Below are positions 24,765-32,263 of a stretch of DNA of 40,461 nt, one piece after another (positions within the stretch are counted from its first letter, which is position 1; the number at the start of each line of letters is the position of its first letter). A model generated the notes under the pieces. The model searched no databases. It was not told where the DNA came from and saw only the letters and a list, made by a program, of their open reading frames with translations. Made by a program: the position numbers and the translations under genes. Origin of the DNA: Streptomyces populi (lineage in GTDB: Bacteria > Actinomycetota > Actinomycetes > Streptomycetales > Streptomycetaceae); NCBI RefSeq assembly GCF_002911015.1, contig NZ_KZ626916.1, forward strand, positions 1-40,461, written 5' to 3'.

Positions 24765-25973
24765 ATGCCCGCAGACCTCGCCGTCATCGGACTCGGTCAC
24801 CTCGGCCTGCCCCTGGCCCAGGCCGCCGTCGCCGCCGGCATCTCCACCCTCGGCTACAGAACAGGACCTGAGGGCGGCTCCCTCAGCCCCGCGGAACTGC
24901 GCCGGATGCTCTCGAGGGGCTTCCGGCCCGCCACGAACCCGGCCGAGCTGGGCCGCGTACGCACCGCCGTCATCTGCGCGCCGACCCCACGGGGCGCGGA
25001 CGGCGCCCTGGACCTCGGCCAGGTGGAGTCGGCGGCCCGCATCCTGGCCGCCCGGCTGCGCCCGCACACCACGGTGATCCTGGAGTCGCCCGTGCACCCC
25101 GGCACCACCGAGGGCTTCCTGCGCCCGCTCCTCGAAAGCGGTTCCGGACTGCGCGCGGGGCGCGATTTCCACCTCGCCTACTCGCCCAGCCGGGTCGACC
25201 CCGGCAACCGCGACTTCACCCCCGCCGGAACACCGAAGGTCATCGGCGGCCTCACCCCCGCGTGCACCGAGTCGGCCGCCGCCTTCTACGGACGGCTCAC
25301 CGACAAGGTCGTACGCGCGCGCGGCCCCCGCGAGGCGGAGACCGTGCAGGTCCTGGAGACCAATTTCCGGCACGTCAACATCGCGCTCGTCAACGAGATG
25401 TCCGTGCTCTGCCACGATCTGGGCGTCGACCTGTGGGACGTCATCCGCTGCGCGGAGACCAAGCCGTTCGGGTTCCAGGCGTTCCGGCCCGGCCCGGGAG
25501 TCGGCGGGCACGGGATCGCCCAGGACCTCGGCGGCCCCTCCGGGCGTCCCCTGCGGATGGTCGAACTCGCCCGGCAGGTCAACGACCACATGCCCCGGTA
25601 CGTCATCCAGCGCGCCGCCGCGCTGCTCAACGAGCACGGGAAGTCCGCCCGTGCCGCACGGGTGCTCCTCCTCGGCGTCACCTACAAGGCGGACATCGCC
25701 GACCAGCAGGGCGCCCCCGCCCACGAGATCGCCGTACGGCTCATGGAACTCGGCGCCTCCGTCAGCTATCACGACCCGTACGTGCCCGCCTGGAGCGTCC
25801 TCGGCCGGCCCGTGCCGCGCGCGGACTCCCTCTACGAGGCCGCGGCCGAGGCCGACCTGACGATCCTGCTCCAGCAGCACCGCACCTACGACCTGCAAGG
25901 GCTGTCCGTGAAGGCCCAGCTCCTCCTGGACACCCGGGGAGCGACACCGACGGGGGCGGCACACCGGCTCTGA
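24765..25973 (+). CDS. Nucleotide-sugar dehydrogenase homologue lacking the catalytic Cys
   Basis: 402 residues, of the UDP-glucose/GDP-mannose/UDP-ManNAc dehydrogenase family. These oxidise a nucleotide sugar twice with NAD through a Cys thioester. Recognisable parts: Rossmann start AVIGLGHLGLPLAQAAVAAG (5-24), VICAPTP, ESPVHPGTTE, the central helix ETNFRHVNIALVNEMSVLCHDLG, and the last domain GVTYKADIADQQGAPAHEI. The active-site loop reads GPGVGGHGIAQD: Gly250 (GGG) stands where the family has Cys. The acidic residue expected after the second strand for NAD ribose is also absent (TLGYRTGPE). The fold seems kept, so loss of dehydrogenase activity or a new role is likely. ATG at 24765 follows GGAAGGA some 16 nt upstream. 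Divergent from glpD. Confidence 0.85.
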   Translation: MPADLAVIGLGHLGLPLAQAAVAAGISTLGYRTGPEGGSLSPAELRRMLSRGFRPATNPAELGRVRTAVICAPTPRGADGALDLGQVESAARILAARLRPHTTVILESPVHPGTTEGFLRPLLESGSGLRAGRDFHLAYSPSRVDPGNRDFTPAGTPKVIGGLTPACTESAAAFYGRLTDKVVRARGPREAETVQVLETNFRHVNIALVNEMSVLCHDLGVDLWDVIRCAETKPFGFQAFRPGPGVGGHGIAQDLGGPSGRPLRMVELARQVNDHMPRYVIQRAAALLNEHGKSARAARVLLLGVTYKADIADQQGAPAHEIAVRLMELGASVSYHDPYVPAWSVLGRPVPRADSLYEAAAEADLTILLQQHRTYDLQGLSVKAQLLLDTRGATPTGAAHRL

Positions 25974-26013
25974 GCCTTCTTCGCGAGGCACCCCGCACAT
26001 GACCCACAAGACC

Positions 26014-26048
26014 GAAACGGTCCACCGGTTGAACCGGTGAACCGTTTC
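26014..26048. terminator. Bidirectional terminator between convergent genes
   Basis: GAAACGGTCCACCGG pairs with CCGGTGAACCGTTTC with one mismatch, loop TTGAA. It lies 40 nt past the dehydrogenase stop and 14 nt past the stop of the leftward secreted-protein gene. Confidence 0.85.
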
Positions 26049-26062
26049 GTCGGGCAAGTGAA

Positions 26063-26584
26063 CTACCTGGCCGAGTGCTCGTAGCGGTAGCCGACCGCCT
26101 TGAGGGCGGTTCCCTTGCCCACGCTCCGGCCAGTGATCTTGCTGTACACGTTGAAGGAGTACTTCTTGTAGAGCGGGTACGCGTTCAAGGTCCCGAACTT
26201 GCCCCTGGGGACGTTCCAGCTGCCCGCCATGCTCTTCGTGCGCGATTTCGTGACGTCGAAGCCGACGGCCCCGGACACGGCGCCGGCGGCCACCGTGATC
26301 GTCGCGCTCTCCGAGTTGCTCACGGTTTCTATGGCCGTCAGCGTGAGCGTCATCGGGCCCCGTCCCTGCACCACGGCAATGGAGTGCTTGCCCCGCACCA
26401 GCCCGTGGTACTTGACGTGGTCGATGCCGCAGAAGGCCGGGTTGAAGTCCAGCCTCACGCTCCGGCACGGCGTCCGCGAGGCGGCACTGGCCTCACCGCT
26501 CATACCCAGGCTGCCGGCGAGCACGGCAAGGGCGGCGACTGCGGCTCGCGCGCCTCGGGACATGGAAAGGCCGGTTGATCGCAA
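26063..26584 (-). CDS. Small secreted protein, function unknown
   Basis: About 173 residues. The signal peptide is around residues 1-35 (RAAVAALAVLAGSLGMSGEASA). The mature part has two Cys (TPCRSV and AFCGIDH), then a Ser/Thr/Val-rich beta region (SNSESATITVAAGAVSGAVG) and a basic C-terminal half with KSMAGSWNVPRGKFGTLNAY and GKGTALKAVGYRYEH. It reminds me of unassigned secreted Streptomyces proteins, but I know no function. The start is either TTG 26584, preceded by GAGGGG at 6-8 nt, or ATG 26563, which has no ribosome site; I favour TTG. A 13-bp hairpin lies directly upstream and covers part of the ribosome site. The surrounding DNA is less GC-rich than its neighbours, which may mean late acquisition. 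Confidence 0.7.
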   Translation of the reverse strand: MRSTGLSMSRGARAAVAALAVLAGSLGMSGEASAASRTPCRSVRLDFNPAFCGIDHVKYHGLVRGKHSIAVVQGRGPMTLTLTAIETVSNSESATITVAAGAVSGAVGFDVTKSRTKSMAGSWNVPRGKFGTLNAYPLYKKYSFNVYSKITGRSVGKGTALKAVGYRYEHSAR

Positions 26585-26594
26585 CGGAGTTCCC

Positions 26595-26627
26595 CTCGTT
26601 CTGCTGTCGGTCGAACAGCAGAACGAG
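26595..26627 (-). promoter_or_regulatory. 13-bp inverted repeat overlapping the ribosome site
   Basis: CTCGTTCTGCTGT (26595-26607) and its perfect complement (26615-26627) flank a 7-nt loop. In the leftward mRNA the last GAG of the stem is the first half of the GAGGGG ribosome site of the secreted-protein gene. It could be an operator in DNA or a translation-blocking hairpin in RNA. Confidence 0.65.
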
Positions 26628-26744
26628 ACTATCGATGTCGGGAACACGCCATACAACCCAATCGAGTTATCTGATCAACATTTGAGCCTTGTCGACGCGA
26701 GATCCCAGATCCGACGAGACTCGGACATCAGGAACCGAACTCAC

Positions 26745-26779
26745 GAGGAGGGCCCCACCGAGACGGTGGGGCCCTCCTC
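26745..26779 (-). terminator. 15-bp perfect terminator after guaB3
   Basis: Arms GAGGAGGGCCCCACC and its complement around loop GAGAC, 36 nt past the guaB3 stop. Confidence 0.85.
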
Positions 26780-26814
26780 ACGTACGGATGTGGGTGCCGG
26801 TGAAGCCGCGGGGG

Positions 26815-27939
26815 CTACCTCTTGTGCTGGGAGTCCGCGACCGTCACCTCGACGCGCTGGAACTCCTTGAGCTCGCTGTAGCCGGTGGTGGCCATGGCGC
26901 GGCGGAGGGCGCCGAAGATGTTCATCGAGCCGTCCGGGATGTGCGACGGGCCGGTGAGGATCTCCTCGAGGGTGCCGACGGTGCCGAGGTCGACCTTCTT
27001 GCCGCGCGGCAGCTCCTCGTTCACCGCCTCCATGCCCCAGTGGTGGCCGCGGCCGGGCGCGTCGGTGGCGCGCGCGAGCGGGGAGCCCATCATCACGGAG
27101 TCGGCGCCGCAGGCGATGGCCTTGGGGAGGTCGCCGGACCAGCCCACGCCGCCGTCGGCGATGACGTGCACGTACCGGCCGCCGGACTCGTCCATGTAGT
27201 CACGGCGGGCCGCGGCGACGTCCGCGACGGCGGTGGCCATCGGGACCTGGATGCCCAGCACGTTGCGCGTGGTGTGCGCGGCGCCGCCGCCGAAGCCGAC
27301 CAGGACACCGGCCGCGCCGGTGCGCATCAGGTGCAGGGCCGCGGTGTAGGTGGCGCAGCCGCCGACGATCACCGGGACGTCGAGCTCGTAGATGAACTGC
27401 TTCAGGTTCAGCGGTTCGGCGGCACCGGAGACGTGCTCGGCCGACACCGTCGTACCGCGGATGACGAAGATGTCCACGCCCGCGTCGACGACGGCCTTGG
27501 AGAACTGCGCCGTGCGCTGCGGGGAGAGGGCGGCGGCGGTGACGACCCCGGAGTCGCGCACCTCCTTGATGCGCTGCCCGATCAGCTCCTCCTTGATGGG
27601 AGCCGCGTAGATCTCCTGGAGGCGGCGGGTCGCGGTCTCCGCGTCCAGTCCGACGATCTCGTCGAGCAGCGGCTGCGGGTCGTCGTACCGCGTCCAGAGG
27701 CCTTCCAGGTTCAGGACGCCCAGGCCGCCCAGCTCACCGATGCGGATCGCGGTGGCCGGGGAGACGACCGAGTCCATGGGGGCGGCCAGGAAGGGCAGCT
27801 CGAAGCGGTACGCGTCGATCTGCCAGGCGATCGAGACCTCCTTCGGGTCCCGCGTACGGCGGCTCGGGACGACGGCGATGTCGTCGAAGGCGTACGCCCG
27901 GCGGCCGCGCTTGCCGCGCCCGATCTCGATCTCAGTCAC
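26815..27939 (-). CDS. guaB3: GuaB3-type IMP dehydrogenase family protein
   Basis: 374-residue (beta/alpha)8 barrel of the IMPDH/GMP reductase family, without the CBS pair of GuaB2. Family marks: FDDIAVVPSRRT (18-29), LPFLAAPMDSVVSPATA, VIVGGCATYTAALHLMRTGA, HVIADGGVGWSGDLPKAIACGA and MMGSPLARA. The active-site loop reads GFGGGAAHTTRNVLG, with His222 where true IMPDH has the catalytic Cys of CTTR. The GuaB3 group is known to be separate from IMPDH and GMP reductase, and its actinobacterial role was unresolved as far as I know. GTG at 27939 follows GAGGGAAAGG. It lies 138 nt downstream of guaB2, separated by hairpins. Confidence 0.92.
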   Translation of the reverse strand: MTEIEIGRGKRGRRAYAFDDIAVVPSRRTRDPKEVSIAWQIDAYRFELPFLAAPMDSVVSPATAIRIGELGGLGVLNLEGLWTRYDDPQPLLDEIVGLDAETATRRLQEIYAAPIKEELIGQRIKEVRDSGVVTAAALSPQRTAQFSKAVVDAGVDIFVIRGTTVSAEHVSGAAEPLNLKQFIYELDVPVIVGGCATYTAALHLMRTGAAGVLVGFGGGAAHTTRNVLGIQVPMATAVADVAAARRDYMDESGGRYVHVIADGGVGWSGDLPKAIACGADSVMMGSPLARATDAPGRGHHWGMEAVNEELPRGKKVDLGTVGTLEEILTGPSHIPDGSMNIFGALRRAMATTGYSELKEFQRVEVTVADSQHKR

Positions 27940-27993
27940 GTTGTGGCCTTTCCCTCTTCGCTTCTGCGTCTCCCAGTATCCCCGACGCCCACG

Positions 27994-28060
27994 ACGAGGG
28001 CGGCCCCGGAACCTCCGGGACCGCCCTCGTGGCGGGCTTCCACGCGTGCGTGCAAGCCCG
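27994..28060 (-). terminator. Double hairpin between guaB2 and guaB3
   Basis: Nearest guaB2, 28033-28060 forms CGGGCTT/AAGCCCG extended by CACGC/GCGTG. Next, ACGAGGGCGG (27994-28003) pairs with CCGCCCTCGT (28021-28030). Together they probably end or reduce guaB2 transcripts before guaB3. Confidence 0.75.
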
Positions 28061-28077
28061 TTCAGGTGTACGGGTGA

Positions 28078-29586
28078 CTACTTCAGGCGGCTGTAGTTCG
28101 GCGCCTCGACCGTCATCTGGATGTCGTGCGGGTGGCTCTCCTTGAGGCCCGCCGAGGTGATGCGCACGAACCGGCCGTTCTCCTGGAGCTCGGGCACGGT
28201 GCGGCCGCCGACGTAGAACATCGACTGGCGCAGACCGCCGACCAGCTGGTGGACGACCGCGGCGAGCGGGCCGCGGTAGGGCACCTGGCCCTCGATGCCC
28301 TCGGGGACGAGCTTCTCGTCGGAGGCGACGCCCTCCTGGAAGTAGCGGTCCTTGGAGAAGGAGCGCTGCTCTCCGCGGGACTGCATGGCGCCCAGGGAGC
28401 CCATGCCGCGGTACGACTTGAACTGCTTGCCGTTGATGAAGAGCAGCTCGCCCGGGGACTCCTCGCAGCCCGCGAGCAGCGAGCCGAGCATCACCGTGTC
28501 GGCGCCCGCGACCAGGGCCTTGGCGATGTCTCCGGAGTACTGGAGGCCACCGTCGCCGATGACCGGCACACCGGCCGCCTTGGCGGCGAGCGACGCCTCG
28601 TAGATGGCGGTGACCTGCGGGACGCCGATGCCGGCGACGACGCGGGTGGTGCAGATGGAGCCGGGGCCTACGCCGACCTTGATGCCGTCGACGCCCGCGT
28701 CGATCAGCGCCTGCGCGCCGTCACGGGTGGCGATGTTGCCGCCGATGACGTCGACGCCCGAGGAGTTCGACTTGATCTTGGCGACCATGTCGCCGACCAG
28801 CCGGGAGTGGCCGTGCGCGGTGTCGACGACGATGAAGTCGACGCCCGCCTCGATCAGCGCCTGGGCCCGCTCGAAGGCGTCACCCGCGACACCGACGGCC
28901 GCGCCGACCAGCAGGCGGCCCTCGGCGTCCTTGGCGGCGTTCGGGTACTTCTCGGCCTTGACGAAGTCCTTGACCGTGATGAGGCCCTTGAGGACGCCCG
29001 CGTCGTCGACCAGCGGAAGCTTCTCGATCTTGTGACGGCGCAGGAGCTGCATCGCGTCGTGGCCGGAGATGCCGACCTTGCCCGTGACCAGCGGCATCGG
29101 CGTCATGACGTCGCGCACCTGCTGCGAGCGGTCGGTCTCGAAGGCCATGTCGCGGTTGGTGACGATGCCGAGCAGCTTGCCGCCGCCGTCGGTGACCGGC
29201 ACACCGGAGATGCGGAACTTGGCGCAGATCGCGTCGGCCTCGACGAGCGTGGCGTCCGGGCGCACGGTGATCGGGTCGGTGACCATGCCGGACTCGGAGC
29301 GCTTCACCAGGTCGACCTGGTTGGCCTGGTCCTCGATGGACAGGTTGCGGTGCAGAACGCCGACGCCGCCCTGACGGGCCATCGCGATCGCCATGCGCGA
29401 TTCGGTGACCTTGTCCATGGCGGCGGAGAGCAGCGGGATGTTGACCCGGACGTTCTTCGAGATGTACGAGGCGGTGTCGATCTGGTCGGGCGCCATGTCC
29501 GACGCGCCCGGCAGCAGCAGCACGTCGTCGTAGGTCAGCCCGAGTGTCGCGAATTTGGCGGGCACTCCGTCGACGTTGGCAGTCAT
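28078..29586 (-). CDS. guaB2: IMP dehydrogenase
   Basis: 502 residues. Oxidises IMP to XMP with NAD, the committed step to guanine nucleotides. The barrel begins LGLTYDDVLLLPGASDM (16-32). Two CBS domains, which sense adenine and guanine nucleotides, interrupt it around 100-215 (TDPITVRPDATL, TNRDMAFE, MTPMPLVTGK, LPLVDDAGVLKGLITVKD). The catalytic loop is GPGSICTTRVVAGIG with Cys312. The flap and C-terminus (GMGSLGAMQSRG, EGIEGQVPYRGPL, GLRQSMFYVGGRT) are complete. ATG at 29586 follows GGGGAAGG. An inverted repeat (29624-29644) lies in its leader. It sits directly upstream of guaB3. Confidence 0.98.
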   Translation of the reverse strand: MTANVDGVPAKFATLGLTYDDVLLLPGASDMAPDQIDTASYISKNVRVNIPLLSAAMDKVTESRMAIAMARQGGVGVLHRNLSIEDQANQVDLVKRSESGMVTDPITVRPDATLVEADAICAKFRISGVPVTDGGGKLLGIVTNRDMAFETDRSQQVRDVMTPMPLVTGKVGISGHDAMQLLRRHKIEKLPLVDDAGVLKGLITVKDFVKAEKYPNAAKDAEGRLLVGAAVGVAGDAFERAQALIEAGVDFIVVDTAHGHSRLVGDMVAKIKSNSSGVDVIGGNIATRDGAQALIDAGVDGIKVGVGPGSICTTRVVAGIGVPQVTAIYEASLAAKAAGVPVIGDGGLQYSGDIAKALVAGADTVMLGSLLAGCEESPGELLFINGKQFKSYRGMGSLGAMQSRGEQRSFSKDRYFQEGVASDEKLVPEGIEGQVPYRGPLAAVVHQLVGGLRQSMFYVGGRTVPELQENGRFVRITSAGLKESHPHDIQMTVEAPNYSRLK

Positions 29587-29623
29587 GACACCTTCCCCAA
29601 ATGGCCTTGATCGGTGCGGATGT

Positions 29624-29644
29624 CCATGCTAACGGGAAGCATGG
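29624..29644 (-). promoter_or_regulatory. Inverted repeat upstream of guaB2
   Basis: CCATGCT-AACGGGA-AGCATGG, a perfect 7-bp repeat with a 7-nt spacer, 38 nt before the guaB2 start. It may be an operator or a 5'-leader hairpin. I recognise no purine riboswitch. Confidence 0.45.
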
Positions 29645-30020
29645 CTCTCTCATTCCACGGTTGAGGGTGGGCTTCGGCTTCGTATGTTCGTACGGGATGA
29701 CGGTCGTTCCCGTTCAGACCCACGCCCGGAGGAAGGTCCGGAGCCCGGCCGGACCGCCCTGACGGGCCTTCGCCGACGGGCACCCGCCGCCATGACAAGG
29801 GGCGGCACCCCCTCACCACGGACCGGTCCGGCACCGTCGGGGCCCGCCACCTTTTGCCCGCAATTTGCGGAAGAGAAGGACTCCGGCGCCCCGGCATCCG
29901 ACAGGACAGCCTTTGCCAGGTGTGACCGAAACCACCGGAACGTGTCATTCCATCCAGGGTGCGACCGGCTCGGCACGACCGGACCGCCCCGGTCACGTCA
30001 CCGCGACCGGACCCGGACTC
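29645..30020. other. Non-coding gap between sigD and guaB2
   Basis: No frame with convincing coding character. It must hold the guaB2 promoter, probably in the AT-richer parts near 29650-29700 or 29865-29960, and the end of the sigD transcript. I see no long perfect hairpin. Confidence 0.4.
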
Positions 30021-30686
30021 CTACTGTTCCGCCAGCGCCCGCAGCCGGCTGAGCGCCCGGTGCTGGGCCACCCGGACGGCACCCGGCGACATTCCCAGCA
30101 TCTGGCCCGTCTCCTCGGCCGTGAGGCCCACCGCGATCCGCAGCAGGAGCAGCTCGCGCTGGTTCTCCGGCAGGTTGGCCATGAGCTTCTTGGCCCATTC
30201 GGCATCGCTGCTGAGCAGCGCCCGCTCCTCGGGGCCGAGGGAGTCGTCGGGCCGCTCCGGCATCTCGTCGGACGGGACGACCGTGGACCCCGGGTGACGC
30301 ATGGCGGCACGCTGGAGGTCGGCGACCTTGTGCGCGGCGATCGCGAAGACAAACGCCTCGAAGGGGCGCCCGGTGTCCTTGTAGCGCGGCAGCGCGAGGA
30401 GCACCGCGACACAGACCTCCTGCGCGAGGTCCTCCACGAAGTGCCGCGCGTCCCCCGGAAGCCGGGACAGACGGGCACGGCAGTAACGCAGCGCGAGCGG
30501 ATGTACGTGGGCGAGCAGGTCGTGCGTGGCCTGTTCGTCACCGTCGACCGCGCGAAGGACGAGCGCACCGATCGCCGTCGTCTCGTCTTCACGCATCGGT
30601 CCATGGTGCCTTGGCGTCGTCCTGTCCGTGGCACCGCGTCCATAGTTGTGCACCGAAGCGTTATGAGCAGGTGCGCCGGAACTCAT
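30021..30686 (-). CDS. sigD: Sigma-70 family sigma factor (SigD group)
   Basis: About 221 residues, an ECF-sized sigma factor. Region 2: LLAHVHPLALRYCRARLSRL, then FVEDLAQEVCVAVLLALPRY and PFEAFVFAIAAHKVADLQRA, the core- and -10-binding helices. Region 4: LPENQRELLLLRIAVGLTAE with the helix-turn-helix MLGMSPGAVRVAQHRALSRL. It closely resembles mycobacterial SigD and lies in the same gene order. ATG at 30686 has GGGGAGGGCGCAGGAG directly upstream. A shorter start at 30596 begins right before the conserved region but lacks a ribosome site. No anti-sigma gene is adjacent. Promoter targets are unknown. Confidence 0.88.
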   Translation of the reverse strand: MSSGAPAHNASVHNYGRGATDRTTPRHHGPMREDETTAIGALVLRAVDGDEQATHDLLAHVHPLALRYCRARLSRLPGDARHFVEDLAQEVCVAVLLALPRYKDTGRPFEAFVFAIAAHKVADLQRAAMRHPGSTVVPSDEMPERPDDSLGPEERALLSSDAEWAKKLMANLPENQRELLLLRIAVGLTAEETGQMLGMSPGAVRVAQHRALSRLRALAEQ

Positions 30687-30807
30687 CTCCTGCGCCCTCC
30701 CCTTCCGCTCGACCGACTTGTCCCCAAGGAACTCCACACCTCAAGGATGCGGCATCCGCCGGGAAACGGGGATCGGACACCGAAGCGGCTCTCCCCGAGG
30801 GCCCGGC

Positions 30808-30831
30808 CCCGCCCGCCGTCCGGCGGGCGGG
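30808..30831 (-). terminator. Terminator after bldM
   Basis: CCCGCCCGCC-GTCC-GGCGGGCGGG, a perfect 10-bp stem with a 4-nt loop, 34 nt past the bldM stop. Confidence 0.75.
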
Positions 30832-30864
30832 TGCTCCTACCGTCATACCCGCGAGGCGGCCCAC

Positions 30865-31476
30865 CTAGCGGACCAGGCCCCACCGGAATCCGAGCGCGAC
30901 CGCGTGCGCCCGGTCCGAGGCACCGAGCTTCTTGAAGAGCCGCCGGGCATGGGTCTTGACCGTGTCCTCGGAGAGGAACAGCTCACGGCCGATCTCCGCG
31001 TTCGAGCGCCCGTGGCTCATTCCCTCGAGGACCTGGATCTCACGCGCGGTGAGCGTGGGCGCGGCGCCCATCTCGGCCGAACGCAGTCTGCGCGGGGCGA
31101 GCCGCCAGGTCGGGTCGGCGAGCGCCTGGGTCACGGTGGCGCGCAGTTCCGCCCGCGAGGCGTCCTTGTGCAGATAGCCGCGGGCGCCGGCGGCGACGGC
31201 GAGCGCCACCCCGTCCAGGTCCTCGGCGACGGTGAGCATGATGATGCGCGCACCGGGGTCGGCGGACAGCAGCCGCCTGACCGTCTCCACGCCGCCCAGT
31301 CCGGGCATACGTACGTCCATCAGAATCAAATCCGAACGGTCGGCCCCCCAGCGGCGGAGGACTTCCTCGCCGTTGGCCGCCGTCGTCACGCGCTCGACAC
31401 CGGGCACGGTCGCGACCGCGCGGCGGAGCGCCTCTCGGGCAAGCGGGGAGTCGTCGCAGACGAGGACGGATGTCAT
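30865..31476 (-). CDS. bldM: Response regulator BldM, aerial development
   Basis: 203-residue orphan response regulator needed for aerial hyphae and sporulation in Streptomyces. It is known to act as a homodimer and as a heterodimer with WhiI. The receiver domain runs over 1-120 with acidic CDDS, Asp54 in ILMDVRMPG and Lys in GYLHKDAS. The LuxR-type helix-turn-helix is at about 140-200 (LTAREIQVLEGMSHGRSNAE, LSEDTVKTHARRLFKKLG). No histidine kinase is adjacent, as expected for this atypical regulator. ATG at 31476 follows GGAGG at 6 nt; upstream in-frame ATG codons lie in the promoter region. A sigma-BldN promoter match lies 134 nt upstream. It is divergent from whiD. Confidence 0.97.
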   Translation of the reverse strand: MTSVLVCDDSPLAREALRRAVATVPGVERVTTAANGEEVLRRWGADRSDLILMDVRMPGLGGVETVRRLLSADPGARIIMLTVAEDLDGVALAVAAGARGYLHKDASRAELRATVTQALADPTWRLAPRRLRSAEMGAAPTLTAREIQVLEGMSHGRSNAEIGRELFLSEDTVKTHARRLFKKLGASDRAHAVALGFRWGLVR

Positions 31477-31609
31477 GACCGTCCTCCGCAGCTGATGCGC
31501 GTCACCTTGAGCCTCCAGGCTGTTACGAATCGTCACCTGTGCGGTCGACACTCGCAGGCGGATATGACCGCCTACCCGAGCGCTTGTTCCTTCAACCGCC
31601 TCAGCCATC

Positions 31610-31637
31610 TCAACGATGGTCACTCGAAAGAGTTACG
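31610..31637 (-). promoter_or_regulatory. Sigma-BldN promoter of bldM
   Basis: On the minus strand CGTAAC (31637-31632), exactly 16 nt, then CGTTGA (31615-31610). This matches the known sigma-BldN consensus CGTAAC-N16-CGTTGA and fits the established control of bldM by BldN. The rest of the 389-nt bldM-whiD gap is AT-richer around 31690-31810 and should carry the whiD promoters, which I could not place. Confidence 0.88.
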
Positions 31638-31865
31638 GGGCAGTCGGCCGTCATCGGCACTGTACGTGAGGGCACGGACACGGTGCAGACATGCGCGCCG
31701 ACCCTCAACTTTTCATCACAACCCGTGCCCCATTTAGCCTGTTTTCTTCCCATTCGCCGGTGTCTGAGGCTAGATTCGCAATGAGTCATATTTTCATCTC
31801 CTTAGATCGTAGATGTACGGTCGGTGGGCACAGAGCAGCCCAGAACGGCAACAAGGGGACACGCA

Positions 31866-32195
31866 ATGGCAGATTTCTCCCGCCTTCCCGGTCCGAACGC
31901 GGACCTCTGGGACTGGCAGCTCCTCGCGGCCTGCCGAGGGGTCGACAGCTCGCTCTTCTTCCACCCGGAGGGCGAGCGTGGTGCGGCACGGAGCGCTCGT
32001 GAGAACTCGGCCAAAGAGGTCTGCATGAGATGCCCGGTCCGCGCGGAGTGCGCGGCACACGCGCTGGCGGTGCGCGAACCGTACGGCGTGTGGGGCGGAC
32101 TGACCGAGGACGAGCGCGAAGAGCTCATGGGACGGGCACGCAACCGACTGGTCTCGGCGGCGGCCCCTGGAAACACTTCCGCCTCGAACAGCTGA
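31866..32195 (+). CDS. whiD: WhiB-family Fe-S regulator WhiD, spore maturation
   Basis: 109-residue WhiB-like protein. Cluster ligands are Cys23, Cys53, Cys56 and Cys62 (the latter three in VCMRCPVRAEC), followed by the EPYGVWGGLTEDER turn that contacts the sigma factor and a basic C-terminus. WhiD is known to carry a 4Fe-4S cluster, bind the primary sigma factor, and be required for late spore septation and wall thickening. The start is ATG 31866 after AAGGGGA; the in-frame ATG 14 codons earlier would add an unrelated tail. The last roughly 12 residues (AAAPGNTSASNS) vary in such proteins. It sits at the place of whiB3 in Mycobacterium. Confidence 0.97.
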   Translation: MADFSRLPGPNADLWDWQLLAACRGVDSSLFFHPEGERGAARSARENSAKEVCMRCPVRAECAAHALAVREPYGVWGGLTEDEREELMGRARNRLVSAAAPGNTSASNS

Positions 32196-32236
32196 AGGAA
32201 CGTTTCTGTTCTGAAAGTACGTACTGATTCACCCGA

Positions 32237-32259
32237 CTGCCCGGCCCCCTCGCGGGCAG
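32237..32259. terminator. Terminator between whiD and the LysR gene
   Basis: CTGCCCG pairs with CGGGCAG around a 9-nt GC-rich loop, in the 68-nt gap between convergent stops. Confidence 0.65.
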
Positions 32260-32263
32260 GGCG

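Noticed and set aside
29587..30020. Purine or other riboswitch before guaB2
   Set aside because: I could not build a three-way junction or any known aptamer core from this sequence.
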